Positions 24,562 to 34,382 of a stretch of 64,000 bases of DNA are shown one piece after another. The DNA is from Brasilonema sennae CENA114 (GTDB lineage Bacteria; Cyanobacteriota; Cyanobacteriia; Cyanobacteriales; Nostocaceae): contig NZ_CP030118.1 of NCBI RefSeq assembly GCF_006968745.1, forward strand, positions 4,833,943 through 4,897,942. The letters are read 5' to 3'. A program made the translations under genes and the position numbers. The first letter of the stretch is position 1; each line of letters starts with the position of its first letter. The notes below the pieces were generated by a model, which ran no database searches, was not told the origin of the DNA, and was given only the letters and a program-made list of their open reading frames with translations.

Positions 24562-25362
24562 ATGGTGATGTTACCAAATCCCTTCACTCCCAGAAGACCA
24601 GTAGCCCCAGAACGTTTTGTCGGGCGGATATATGAAATCGCAGCTGCGTGCGCCTTGGTGAATGCTCGCGGTCATGTAGCAATTTGGGGAGGTCCAGGAA
24701 TGGGGAAGCGCTCTTTATTGGAAAAATTGGCTTCTCCCCAAACTATGGAAGAACATGGACTCGATCCATCTGTAGCTGTAGTTGTTCTTCTGAGTTGCGA
24801 GAGTATTACTCCCTTTACTCCCTATGGTTTTTGGGAAGAAGTCCTCAAAGAGATAAACGATAAGTTAGATCGTGGATCTCAATTGCAAGTTGAAATTGAA
24901 ACATTTTTAGGAGAAGGTGGAGCAAGTAGAAATAGCCTGCGTCATGTGTTGAAGGAATTGGGGAGACAAAATAAATTTTTGTTGCTGTTAGTAGATGATT
25001 TTGACGTTGTCCTTTCCCCAAATGAAAAATACGCTGAAGCTGACATGGTCACATTTTTGAGCGAGTGTCGTAGTTTGGCTGTTCACTGTCACGAGAGTAA
25101 ATATCTCTCAATGATTGTGACTTCACGCAAGCGCCTCAATGAACTTAATCCCACACTCAATTTAAACGCCTCTCCTTGGTTTAATCACTATCTCTTCCTT
25201 CATCTACAGCTCTTTACTGAACAGGAAGTAGAGGAACTACTTAAACCACTAACAACACAAATGACACTACAGTTACGAGAAAACATTTCTCAAATGGCTG
25301 GTAGACACCCAACCTTGCTACAAATTGCAGGCTTTCATCTATACAACCTTTTTAATTTTTAA
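24562..25362 (+). CDS. AAA/STAND-like ATPase, N-terminal part of a split gene
   Basis: 266 residues. It opens LPNPFTPRRPVAPERFVGR, like nSTAND/Orc-type ATPases. Walker A is GGPGMGKRSLLEKL (about 44-57) and Walker B LLLLVDDFDVVLS (about 141-153). An arginine-bearing SMIVTSRKRLNEL and the helical lid AGRHPTLLQIAGFHLYNL follow. The frame ends at TAA 25360-25362 and resumes at once in the same frame with matching-looking helical sequence (next entry). Either one stop codon broke a single ~440-residue gene, or two polypeptides are made. It heads a cluster of three ATPase loci. Substrate and signal are unknown. Confidence 0.75.
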   Translation: MVMLPNPFTPRRPVAPERFVGRIYEIAAACALVNARGHVAIWGGPGMGKRSLLEKLASPQTMEEHGLDPSVAVVVLLSCESITPFTPYGFWEEVLKEINDKLDRGSQLQVEIETFLGEGGASRNSLRHVLKELGRQNKFLLLLVDDFDVVLSPNEKYAEADMVTFLSECRSLAVHCHESKYLSMIVTSRKRLNELNPTLNLNASPWFNHYLFLHLQLFTEQEVEELLKPLTTQMTLQLRENISQMAGRHPTLLQIAGFHLYNLFNF

Positions 25363-25389
25363 GCATTGATCCAATGGAGGCTGAAAGGT

Positions 25390-25884
25390 ATGAGAAAAAT
25401 TAATGATGAGTTTTTCAGGGAGTTTGAAAGTAATACCAGACATATTTTCCAAACTATTTGGGAAAACTGCTGTGAAGAAGAACAGACATTATTAATGCTG
25501 ATTGCTCTGTCTATTTCTAATGGTCGTCTGCACAACAACAAACAGTTTGATTTGAGTGGAATTGATCTTATCTTTACTCAAAGAGAGCGCGAGTTGAAAA
25601 ATTTGGAAGAACAAGGAGTTATCATTAGCAAAACAAGTATCGAAAACAAGCAATTAAAAAATGTCTATGATTTCACTTCATCGCTGATGGAGCGATTCGT
25701 CATTCAAGAAATTTGGAACACTGAAAATTTTGATATCCAAAAACGACAAAGGGTCTTTCTCAAATTGATGAGCCACGAGCAAGTCGATAAAGTCACAAGG
25801 TTTACAAATTGGCTCTGGCAACATAAAAATGAACTCTCTTCTGCTGTTGAAATATCTGGCAGACTGTTGGGGGGGTTACCATAA
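25390..25884 (+). CDS. C-terminal helical part of the split ATPase
   Basis: 164 residues in the same frame as the preceding ATPase, separated by one stop codon and nine codons. A good Shine-Dalgarno GGAGG (25376-25380) lies nine bases before ATG 25390, so independent or re-initiated translation is possible; a TTG at 25366 is also in frame. The protein is alpha-helical with a winged-helix-like part (ELKNLEEQGVIISKTSIENK then YDFTSSLMERFVIQEIW). It ends EISGRLLGGLP, possibly the start of a membrane-proximal or lost C-terminal region. There is no ATP-binding motif of its own. It may be a pseudogene remnant or a separate subunit. Confidence 0.65.
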   Translation: MRKINDEFFREFESNTRHIFQTIWENCCEEEQTLLMLIALSISNGRLHNNKQFDLSGIDLIFTQRERELKNLEEQGVIISKTSIENKQLKNVYDFTSSLMERFVIQEIWNTENFDIQKRQRVFLKLMSHEQVDKVTRFTNWLWQHKNELSSAVEISGRLLGGLP

Positions 25885-26160
25885 AAGCTGATTTTTCAGA
25901 GGTCATTTATCAAGAAAAAATAAAGTTAGTTTAGGAGCGAAAAGTAATGTGGATGCTCCTCACACTTAACTAACGTTGTGTTCAGCGAACCCTTTCGATA
26001 TGATTTCTAACGAAAAACATCATCGAAGCAAGGCAACACCATGTTATATAGTGGTGTTTTACAGCAAAGCCATAACGTACTGGACTACTTAATCTTTACT
26101 TTATAAATAACCTCTTATAACGACTGCAAGACATGATTGAATAAAAGGCTAGAAAAGATT

Positions 26161-29100
26161 ATGTATGATGCCAAATGTATGATACCAAACCCCTATATTG
26201 TTGGCATTCCGGTTAATGAGCCTAACAAATTTTTTGGTAGAGAAAGTCTCTTAAGTTTCATTGAAGACAATCTGAGACAGAATATAAAATTTATCTTGTT
26301 ACATGGTCACAGACGTATCGGTAAGTCTTCTGTACTCAAACAAATTCCCAACAGGATTGCTCCAAGTGAGTTTGCTTTTGTTCATTATGATTTACAACAT
26401 CACGCTCAATCAGATTTATGTGAGATTCTACATGATGTCAGTGAAGAAATTGTCAACCAACTGGATTTAAATCAAGATAATATCAAACTGCCGACACAGA
26501 AAGAGTTAAAAACTGATGTCAATATATTTTCTAGCCACTTTCTACCTCAAATTTATAAGAAAATAGGTGGAAGGAAGCTGGTGCTATTGCTAGATGAATT
26601 TGATGTTATCTGTGATGATACCAACAACATACTTGAGAAAGGTTTAGGTTTATTTCCTTACTTAGAAAAGCTTCTAAAACAGCAAGAGAAATTATTTATT
26701 ATTTCGGTTGCTGGGCGACATCCCAGTGATTTAAAAAATTTGATTAAGCTATTTAGGAGTGCACCTTATCAAGAAATTGGTTTTCTAGATGAGCTAAGTG
26801 CTAAGCGGCTAATTCGTAACCCAACTCAAGGTGTTTTGGAATACGCCCAGGATGCCATCACAGCAATTGTGGAACTCACAGCAGGGCATCCTTATTTTAT
26901 TCAAGTCATTTGCTTCAATATTTTATTGGTTGCAAAAAATAATAAAAACTGGATAGTCACTCGTACGGATGTGGAAAATGTAATAGAAAAAGCAATTGAG
27001 CAGGCAGAAGGTGGACTAGCATGGTTCTGGGATGGATTAACTATTGCGGAGAAAGTCGTTTTGTCTGCTATAGTAGAATCACAAAACAATGCTATTCATA
27101 AAGTTCAAAGATATCCAGAAGAACCCTTATCTTTACTTAAAAATTATGGAGTTATCCAAATAGAAGAACTGGTTCAAGCTATCAACCAACTAGCAAAAAA
27201 AGGTTTCTTGGATAATACAGAACGTAGAGTCAAAATTGAATTTGTCCGCCTTTGGTTAGCGCGAAGACACCCACTCCGGCAAGAAATACGGGAATTGGAG
27301 AAGTTTGAAGAAGAAGAAGTTCATGCTTTGTGCAAAGCAGCTAGTCAACAGAATAAAAAAGAAAAAAAGCAACAAGCACTCGATATTTATAACCAAGCCT
27401 TAGCATTGAATCCCAATCATTTTCCCACTTTGATACCACTAGCTAAGCTAAACTTGGAATTAAGAAATTTCGACAAAGCATTACAACTTTACGAACGAGC
27501 AAACCAAGTTGATCCGATAAGTAATAAAGAAGCGCTTTTAAGTGCGTTGGAAAGATATGGTAGTGAGTTGACAACACAAAGACAGTATACACAGGCAAAG
27601 ATCCAATACAACAGAGTTTTGGAACTTCAGCCTGATAGAATATCAGCACTGCAAAGACTGAAAGAAATTAAAAGTTTTGAGTCTCCAAGCCCTTATCAGT
27701 CTATAAGTAACAGCAATTACCAGGTTGAAATTAAGAACAAATTACAGACGATTTCAGCACAGGAAATTTCTTTAAAGACGATTGCAGCGCTAGCAGGAAT
27801 AATTGCCCTTGTGAGTCTTGGTAGTGGACTTGTCTTTTATAGGTGGGCAACTCCTTGTCGTCCAGGTCAATATAAAGTAGTTAATGGTATTTTTTGTGTG
27901 GCGGGTATTACGCAACAGAATAATATCACGAATAATATTAGTCAGGGCGATCGCACTCTCTTTCCCACAATTCGCAACCCATATCGTGACCAAGGCATTA
28001 AAGCATTTCAACAAAAGAATTACCAGCAAGCTGTGAATTTTTTTGCTCAAGCTGTGCAATATAATCGCAATGACCCAGAAGTCTTGATTTACTATAACAA
28101 TGCTCTAGCTCGCCAAAAAGATTCTCCCTTCACAATAGCCGTCGTTGTACCTGTGGGAAGTAAACAAGATATTGCTCAAGAAATGTTGCGTGGTGTGGCG
28201 ATCGCCCAAAATCAATTTAATTATAACGGTGGATTTAACGGTCAATTACTCGAAATTGCCATTGCCGATGATCGTAACGACACACAACAAGCCAAACAAG
28301 TCGCTCAGCAACTTCTTGATGATAGATCTGTACTAGCAGTCATTGGACATTATTCTAGTGAAGCTACTAAAGTAGCACTATACGAATATCAAAAGGCTGC
28401 TGAACCCTTAGCAATTGTTTCTCCCACCAGTTCCAGTAGCCAATTACAGGGTGAGACTTTCTTTAAGACAACCCCTTCTAACATCAAAGAGGGTGAACAA
28501 TTAGCTAAATATATTCGCAATCAACTTGGCTTAACAAAAGTTGTCATTTTCTATAATCTTGACAAAGCCTATAGCGACAATCTCAGAGAAGAATTTACAA
28601 AAAAATTTGAAAAATTAGGCGGTCAATCCTCGATAATTGATTTAGCAGGGATGAAACAACAGGATGCAGACCGAAAATTAAACGAGAGTGTATCTATAAA
28701 CCAAGTACAGGCAGTTTTGTTGTTCCCAGAGCAGCAATTTACTCGTACAGCACTTGGAATTGCTAAAGCTAAGGCTGAATCCAACAATCCAAGGGTGCGA
28801 TCTCTAAAGTTATTAGGTAGTTCTACTCTGTACGATCACACAACCTTGAAAGAAGGTGGAAATGCAATTGAAGGATTGGTTTTAACTATTCCTTGGTTTC
28901 GGGAAGCACCACAATCAAAAAACTTTGCTCAAAAAGCAGCACAGCAATGGGGAGGACAGATTAGCTGGCGCACAGCTACCAGTTATGACGCCACTCAAGC
29001 TTTGATTCAAGCTTTATCCTCTAACCCCTCTCGCGCAACAGTTTTACAAAGACTGCGACAAGTAAACCTTTCACCCCAACAAACCTCTGGGGATCAACTC

Positions 29101-29187
29101 CAATTTAATTCGCAAGGAGAGATACAAATGGAACCCGTTCTTATTAAAGTTGAAGGAAGTAGATTTAAGCCATTACTAAAAAACTAA
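26161..29187 (+). CDS. Transmembrane receptor-like ATPase: AAA + TPR + membrane span + periplasmic-binding domain
   Basis: 1008 residues from ATG 26161 (a TTG at 26137 is in frame). Residues 10-350: AAA/STAND-type ATPase, NPYIVGIPVNEPNKFFGRES, Walker A LLHGHRRIGKSS (about 48-59), Walker B LVLLLDEFDVI, then AGRHP, followed by a winged-helix-like region. About 375-520: coiled and TPR segments (ALDIYNQALALNPNHFPTL, KALQLYERANQVDP). About 540-562: one membrane span (IAALAGIIALVSLGSGLVFY). After it come an extracytoplasmic TPR-like pair (YQQAVNFFAQAVQYNRNDPE) and a Leu/Ile/Val-type periplasmic-binding domain (about 656-1008), with VLAVIGHYSSEATKVAL and PLAIVSPTSSS. I infer a receptor that couples outside ligand binding to a cytoplasmic NTPase. 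No ABC permease is nearby. Confidence 0.85.
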   Translation: MYDAKCMIPNPYIVGIPVNEPNKFFGRESLLSFIEDNLRQNIKFILLHGHRRIGKSSVLKQIPNRIAPSEFAFVHYDLQHHAQSDLCEILHDVSEEIVNQLDLNQDNIKLPTQKELKTDVNIFSSHFLPQIYKKIGGRKLVLLLDEFDVICDDTNNILEKGLGLFPYLEKLLKQQEKLFIISVAGRHPSDLKNLIKLFRSAPYQEIGFLDELSAKRLIRNPTQGVLEYAQDAITAIVELTAGHPYFIQVICFNILLVAKNNKNWIVTRTDVENVIEKAIEQAEGGLAWFWDGLTIAEKVVLSAIVESQNNAIHKVQRYPEEPLSLLKNYGVIQIEELVQAINQLAKKGFLDNTERRVKIEFVRLWLARRHPLRQEIRELEKFEEEEVHALCKAASQQNKKEKKQQALDIYNQALALNPNHFPTLIPLAKLNLELRNFDKALQLYERANQVDPISNKEALLSALERYGSELTTQRQYTQAKIQYNRVLELQPDRISALQRLKEIKSFESPSPYQSISNSNYQVEIKNKLQTISAQEISLKTIAALAGIIALVSLGSGLVFYRWATPCRPGQYKVVNGIFCVAGITQQNNITNNISQGDRTLFPTIRNPYRDQGIKAFQQKNYQQAVNFFAQAVQYNRNDPEVLIYYNNALARQKDSPFTIAVVVPVGSKQDIAQEMLRGVAIAQNQFNYNGGFNGQLLEIAIADDRNDTQQAKQVAQQLLDDRSVLAVIGHYSSEATKVALYEYQKAAEPLAIVSPTSSSSQLQGETFFKTTPSNIKEGEQLAKYIRNQLGLTKVVIFYNLDKAYSDNLREEFTKKFEKLGGQSSIIDLAGMKQQDADRKLNESVSINQVQAVLLFPEQQFTRTALGIAKAKAESNNPRVRSLKLLGSSTLYDHTTLKEGGNAIEGLVLTIPWFREAPQSKNFAQKAAQQWGGQISWRTATSYDATQALIQALSSNPSRATVLQRLRQVNLSPQQTSGDQLQFNSQGEIQMEPVLIKVEGSRFKPLLKN

Positions 29188-29223
29188 AGGAAAGGACAAA
29201 TCGTTTCCCTATTGAGAACAGAT

Positions 29224-32157
29224 ATGATCACTAATTTGATAACTCGAAGAAATCCTTACATCATTGGTCGTCCAATAGATGAACAAGAATTATTGTTCGG
29301 ACGAGAAAAGATATTCCAATTTATTGAGAATAACTTAAAGCAAGGTGTTAAGGTTCTCTTTTTGTACGGTCAACGACGGATTGGTCTGTCCTCCATCATC
29401 CGCAATATTTCCAAGTATGTTGCGTCAGAAGAATTTGTCTTTGTTACCTTTGACCTTCAAGAATACAGCAGAGAGCCTCTCAGCAGCTTCTTGCATAACC
29501 TAATTATAGATATTATAACTGATTTAAAGATTGATATACATAATATAACACTTCCTTCAGCTTCCGAGTTAGAAACACAACCAGAAATCTTTTGTCGCGA
29601 GTTTTTACCTCAAGTTTATGAAGCTTTAAAAGGAAAAAAATTAGTATTTTTACTGAACAAAGCTGATACGTTTGACTCTGAAAATAATATGTTACTTGGA
29701 AACGTTTGTCAGCATTTCAAGTATTTTATTCAAGAACAAGAGAATCTATCTCTAATTTTAGTTTTTAGAGAAAAACTAGCAGATAAGTCATATTTACTCA
29801 ACTTATTTCAGAATGCGCCCTACCAAGAAGTTGGTTTGCTAGATGAAAACAGTGCAAAGCAACTCATTACAAAACCGGCTGAAGGTGTGCTGAAATATGA
29901 CGATGATGCAGTCATAGCAATTCTGCAACTTTCAGCAGGACATCCTTATTTTACTCAAGCCATCTGTTTTACTCTTTTCGTACAAGCCAGGATAGAAAAT
30001 AACTGGAAAGTCACTCGTGCTGATGTGGAAGCGAGTATAGACAAAGCAATGGAGAGTGCGGAAGCTGGGTTAGCATGGTTATGGGATGGAATTTCTATTC
30101 CAGAACAAGTTGTTTTATCATCTGTGGCCCAAGCGCAAAGAATTGCTTTTGAAAAACAACAACCTTTCCCGGAAGAACCTTTAACGCTACTCCAAGAACA
30201 TGGTGTTATTGAAACAGATGACCTGATTCATTCCGAGAGAAAATTAGTAAAAAATGACTTTTTGGATGAAACACAACGTAAAGTCAAAATTGAATTATTC
30301 CGCCGATGGTTATTGCTACAGCATCCCCTGCATAAACAAATCTTTGAACTAGAAAAACTGGAAGAAGAAAAGAGTCATCTTTTACATCAAGAAGCTAGTA
30401 AACTTCATCAAGAAGGAAAAAATCATGATGCAATAGAACTTTATGAGCAGGTTCTACAACTTAACCCCAATCACTTCAGCACTCTGTCCCCTCTTGCTAA
30501 AGCATATTTAGAAACGGAAAATTTCGACAAAGCATTACAACTTTACGAGCGAGCTTACAAAGTTGATCCTATACGTCATCAAGAAGCGTATTTGCGTGCT
30601 TTAGAAATCTACGGAAATCATTTGAGTACTCAAGGAAATTTTGACTTAGCAAAGCAGCAATTTGAAAAAGTTTTGGAAATTGAACCAGGACGGATAGTAA
30701 CACAACAAAGGTGGCGAGAAATCCATTTAACTTATAAGACTAAACGAACATCATTAAAGGCAATAGCCACAGCATTAGGAATCTTTACTATTACATGTCT
30801 TAGTTTGTATAGGTGGACAATTTCTTGTTCTGCGAGTCCACAAAATAGTAATAACCTTTTATGTTTTGCTGGTATCGTACAACAAAATAATATAACTAAT
30901 AATATTAGTCGGGGCGATCGCACTCTCTTTCCCACAATTCGCAACCCATATCGTGACAAAGGAATTAAAGCATTCAAACAAGAGAATTACCAGCAAGCTG
31001 TTGATTATTTTGCTCAAGCTGTGCAATATAATCGTAACGATCCAGAAGTATTGATTTACTATAATAATGCCCTAGCTCGCCAAAAAGGTTCTCCTTTCAC
31101 AATAGCCGTCGTTGTACCTGTACAAAATAAACGAGATATTACTAAAGAAATCTTGCGTGGTGTGGCACTCTCTCAAAATCAGTATAATAATCTTAAGGAT
31201 AGACTGAATAGTCACTCACTAGAAATTGCCATTGCTAATGATGGTAACAACCCAGAACAAGCGAAACAAGTTGCTCAGCAATTAGTTGATGATAAGTCTG
31301 TGCTAGCAGTTATTGGACACTATTCTAGTGAAGCTACCAAAGCCGGACTAGACGAATATCAAAAAGCTTCTGAACCTTTAGCCGTTATCTCTCCTACTAG
31401 CCTTAGCACCTTCTTAGAGGGTAAAATTTTCTTTAGAACAGTCCCTTCTAACGTCAAAGTCAGTCAACAACTAGCTAGATATCTTTGGAATCAGCTAAAC
31501 TTAAAAAAAGTTGTTGTTTTTTATAATCATGATAGCTCGTTTAGCAATAATCTAAAGGATGAATTTACAAACAAATTCAAACAACTAGGTGGTCAAGTTG
31601 TTAGCAATATTGATTTAACAGAGCAGAAACTAGATGTAGACCAAAAACTAAACGAAAGCGTATCTCAACAATATCAGGCACAGGCAGCGTTGTTGCTTTC
31701 AGATGTGCAATACAACTCTATGGCGCTTGAAATTATCAAAGCTAAAGCTACCTCAAAAAACCCAAAGGTACAAAGCTTAGAGTTGTTGGGTAATTCTACT
31801 TTGTATAATGACAGAATTTTGAGAGAAGGCGGAAACGCAATTGAAGGCTTGATTGTAAGTGTACCTTGGTTTCGGGAAGCACCACAATCACAAAACTTTG
31901 CCCAAAAAGCCGCACAGCAATGGGGAGGACAGATTAGCTGGCGTACAGCCACCAGTTATGACGCAACTCAAGCGTTGATTCAAGCTTTATCCTCTAACCC
32001 CTCTCGCGCAACAGTTTTACAAAGACTGCGACAAGTAAACCTTTCACCCCAAGAAACCTCCGGGAATACAATCCAATTTACTCCACAAGGAGAAATACAG
32101 ATACAACCTCTCTTGCTTAAGATTAAAGATGGTAAATTTAAGATTTTAGGGCAGTAA
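29224..32157 (+). CDS. Paralogous receptor-like protein with a degenerate (pseudo-)ATPase domain
   Basis: 977 residues from ATG 29224 (TTG 29212 is also in frame), beginning about 35 bp after the stop of the paralogue, so the two are probably in one operon. The domain order is the same: NPYIIGRPIDEQELLFGREK ATPase-like region, helical/TPR segments, one span (about 512-531), then the binding domain with VLAVIGHYSSEATKAGL. The key ATPase residues are lost. The Walker A position reads GQRRIGLSS (Leu for Lys) and the Walker B position reads LVFLLNKADTF (Asn-Lys for Asp-Glu). It therefore probably cannot hydrolyse ATP and may pair with or regulate the intact neighbour. The 3' ~200 bases are almost identical to the neighbour, suggesting recent gene conversion. 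Confidence 0.85.
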   Translation: MITNLITRRNPYIIGRPIDEQELLFGREKIFQFIENNLKQGVKVLFLYGQRRIGLSSIIRNISKYVASEEFVFVTFDLQEYSREPLSSFLHNLIIDIITDLKIDIHNITLPSASELETQPEIFCREFLPQVYEALKGKKLVFLLNKADTFDSENNMLLGNVCQHFKYFIQEQENLSLILVFREKLADKSYLLNLFQNAPYQEVGLLDENSAKQLITKPAEGVLKYDDDAVIAILQLSAGHPYFTQAICFTLFVQARIENNWKVTRADVEASIDKAMESAEAGLAWLWDGISIPEQVVLSSVAQAQRIAFEKQQPFPEEPLTLLQEHGVIETDDLIHSERKLVKNDFLDETQRKVKIELFRRWLLLQHPLHKQIFELEKLEEEKSHLLHQEASKLHQEGKNHDAIELYEQVLQLNPNHFSTLSPLAKAYLETENFDKALQLYERAYKVDPIRHQEAYLRALEIYGNHLSTQGNFDLAKQQFEKVLEIEPGRIVTQQRWREIHLTYKTKRTSLKAIATALGIFTITCLSLYRWTISCSASPQNSNNLLCFAGIVQQNNITNNISRGDRTLFPTIRNPYRDKGIKAFKQENYQQAVDYFAQAVQYNRNDPEVLIYYNNALARQKGSPFTIAVVVPVQNKRDITKEILRGVALSQNQYNNLKDRLNSHSLEIAIANDGNNPEQAKQVAQQLVDDKSVLAVIGHYSSEATKAGLDEYQKASEPLAVISPTSLSTFLEGKIFFRTVPSNVKVSQQLARYLWNQLNLKKVVVFYNHDSSFSNNLKDEFTNKFKQLGGQVVSNIDLTEQKLDVDQKLNESVSQQYQAQAALLLSDVQYNSMALEIIKAKATSKNPKVQSLELLGNSTLYNDRILREGGNAIEGLIVSVPWFREAPQSQNFAQKAAQQWGGQISWRTATSYDATQALIQALSSNPSRATVLQRLRQVNLSPQETSGNTIQFTPQGEIQIQPLLLKIKDGKFKILGQ

Positions 32158-32313
32158 AACACTCGTCTCAGACTCTTGTTTGACTTGCCAACGCAGAAGT
32201 CTTGGTAGCTATGTCACATCCAAAGCATAGTTCACAATCCACAGGATATACCGTTGCCAGGTAGATTAGGACATGAACTAATGAGAAAATACGGGCATCA
32301 CGAGATTTTCAAC

Positions 32314-32340
32314 CCTGTTAAGCGTTAAGCGTTAAGCGTT
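32314..32340. repeat. GTTAAGC short tandem repeats
   Basis: ccctgttaagc followed by three more gttaagc-type units. The same repeat family occurs at 13367-13405. It lies in the gap between the convergent receptor-ATPase and DedA genes. Confidence 0.7.
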
Positions 32341-32419
32341 ATAAGTTTATGTTTGAAGAAGTCATGATCGTGATACCCTCTTGAGCAAGTCACTCAACAA
32401 ACCACCTAACCCTTCTTTG

Positions 32420-33019
32420 TCATTTATTCTTGTTTTCTTTAATAATATGAAGAATTGATGGTATTAAAGAAACAACAACAATTAATCCAATAATTGGTAA
32501 CAAATACTTATCTAGCTGTTCAGCTGGTAGAGAATTTCCTAATAAAAATCCTAACAGAGTTATACCGAATGTCCAAAGAAATCCACCAATCAAGTTATAG
32601 AACATAAAAGTGCGATAATCCATGCTACCAACGCCAGCAATAATCGGCGCAAAAGTCCGCACTATTGGAACAAATCGAGCTAATATAAGCGTTTTCTTAC
32701 CATGTTTGTGATAAAATTCGGTCGTTGTGACCAAATGTTTTTTATGAAATAACCGTGAATCTTCTTTTTGAAAGAGCCTACGACCAAATCTGTATCCAGT
32801 TGCATAACCGACATTATCACCAAGCACTGCAGCAAGAAAAGCGCCAATGATCAGAACCCAGATGTTAAGTAGTCCCTGAGATGCTACAAATCCAGCAGTA
32901 AACAGCAAACTATCTCCTGGTAGAAAAAAGCCAATCAGTAAGCCAGACTCTGCAAATACAATTGCCCATACTCCAAAGTAGCCTAAAGACTTTATTGTTT
33001 CTGCTAAATCAAAATGCAT
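32420..33019 (-). CDS. DedA family membrane protein
   Basis: 199 residues, about five to six membrane segments. The family motifs are present: AESGLLIGFFLPGDSLLFTAG, LGDNVGYATGYRFGRRLF and ARFVPIVRTFAPIIAGVGSMDYRTF (the VTT/SNARE-associated core). DedA proteins act in membrane lipid scrambling (undecaprenyl phosphate and phospholipids) and proton-dependent homeostasis. It is a separate unit from the NRPS operon: 84 bp from the MFS stop and on the same strand, so read-through is possible. No special link to the cluster is seen. Confidence 0.92.
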   Translation of the reverse strand: MHFDLAETIKSLGYFGVWAIVFAESGLLIGFFLPGDSLLFTAGFVASQGLLNIWVLIIGAFLAAVLGDNVGYATGYRFGRRLFQKEDSRLFHKKHLVTTTEFYHKHGKKTLILARFVPIVRTFAPIIAGVGSMDYRTFMFYNLIGGFLWTFGITLLGFLLGNSLPAEQLDKYLLPIIGLIVVVSLIPSILHIIKENKNK

Positions 33020-33103
33020 AGAACATCCTCTAAATCAATAACTTATTTAACACAAAATTCAGAGGAATATCAGAATTTTTTTTGGCTGTCACGCATTTGC
33101 AGG

Positions 33104-34381
33104 TCAAGCATCTGGTAATTGCTCCTCTAGTAGCCGTAAAGGTAAATATAGATAGCCCCCAGCTGTTGCTAGCATAGTGAGCATTCCGATCACAACAAAC
33201 AACAAACCAATGCCGTGTCCTGGCCCCACGCCGATAATCCGTCCTATGCTTCCAGCCAATGGTCCAGAGACAGCAAGCAAGGGCTCGAAGACTTGATCGA
33301 CTAATGGTCCTGCAATCAGATAGCCAAGCGGTAGGGATGCCAAAGCGAGCATACTTCGCACAGCAAACACTCGTCCCTGGACAGCAGGTGCGACTTTGCT
33401 CTGCCAGATGGCTTGGTCGCAGCCATTGATCATCGACACCCCAAAATAGTATATAAAGGCAGCAGCAAAGAAGACCGGGACAGAGGGCATAAGCCCCGCA
33501 AGTAGTATAGACAGCCCACCTGATAGTGTAAAGCCGAACACACTAAGGATGCGCTTCTTTGGTCCGCCCCAAGCACTCATCACCAGACCACCAACCAACA
33601 TCCCGCTTCCACCAATTGACAGCACAGTGCCAAGTACAGTAGCCGAAGCAAAAGCTAGTACCAGTGGTGTAACTAGTACACTGACAACTCCTATGAAGAA
33701 ATTAATGACAGCAAAGAAAATTAACAGTCCAAGTAGTCCGGGACGAGCAGTAATGTATGTCCATCCATAAGTAAACTCCCGCAGTCGCCAACTCTGCCTC
33801 ACTTCATCCTCTGGGGTAGTTTTCGGCTTAGGAAATCGGACGAGCAGCAGCGTTACCAGAGAAAAAAGGAAACTAACGCAGTCAATCAGGATTACACCCT
33901 GAATCTGAATAGTGACAACCAGCGCACCTGCTAACATCGGTGAGAGCAGCCGTGAAGCTGCCTCTGCAAGTTGCACCATACCATTGGCACGACCAAGGTG
34001 TTGCTTTGGGACAAGCATCGTAGTTGCAGCAGCATAGGCTGACCACTGGAAAGCGCTAAAGATTGAACTGACTGCTACAGCCACGTAGATGTGCCAAACT
34101 TCAAGCTTACCAGAAAAGAGCAATAGCGCAATAGCTAGGGTACTCAGCCCTGCTCCTGCATCGCTGAGTATCATGCAAGAGCGTCGGTTCCACCGATCTA
34201 CAAGCACACCAACCACTGGTGAGATCAAGATGCTCGGGAGCATAGCAAACAGAGAAATGAGTGCAAATTGCGTGACTGAGCCAGTATTCTGGTATACCCA
34301 GACACCTAGAGCAAATCGAGTCAGCCCAGAGCCAATCAGTGAAATAAGCTGCCCAAACCAGATAAGGGTAAATACTCGCAT
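33104..34381 (-). CDS. MFS exporter, EntS-like, coupled to the NRPS operon
   Basis: 425 residues, 12 predicted spans. FTLIWFGQLISLIGSGLTRF and the first-loop motif GVLVDRWNRRSCMILSD are typical of the MFS_3/EntS-like subgroup, which includes the enterobactin exporter. A central loop (PKPKTTPEDEVRQSWRLREF) and GPKKRILSVFGFTLSGG follow. The start ATG (34381-34379) lies one base after the NRPS stop TAG (34385-34383), so translation is coupled. It most likely exports the peptide made by the NRPS. Alternatively it is a drug exporter, but its tight coupling favours the product-export role. Confidence 0.9.
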   Translation of the reverse strand: MRVFTLIWFGQLISLIGSGLTRFALGVWVYQNTGSVTQFALISLFAMLPSILISPVVGVLVDRWNRRSCMILSDAGAGLSTLAIALLLFSGKLEVWHIYVAVAVSSIFSAFQWSAYAAATTMLVPKQHLGRANGMVQLAEAASRLLSPMLAGALVVTIQIQGVILIDCVSFLFSLVTLLLVRFPKPKTTPEDEVRQSWRLREFTYGWTYITARPGLLGLLIFFAVINFFIGVVSVLVTPLVLAFASATVLGTVLSIGGSGMLVGGLVMSAWGGPKKRILSVFGFTLSGGLSILLAGLMPSVPVFFAAAFIYYFGVSMINGCDQAIWQSKVAPAVQGRVFAVRSMLALASLPLGYLIAGPLVDQVFEPLLAVSGPLAGSIGRIIGVGPGHGIGLLFVVIGMLTMLATAGGYLYLPLRLLEEQLPDA

Positions 34382-34382
34382 T

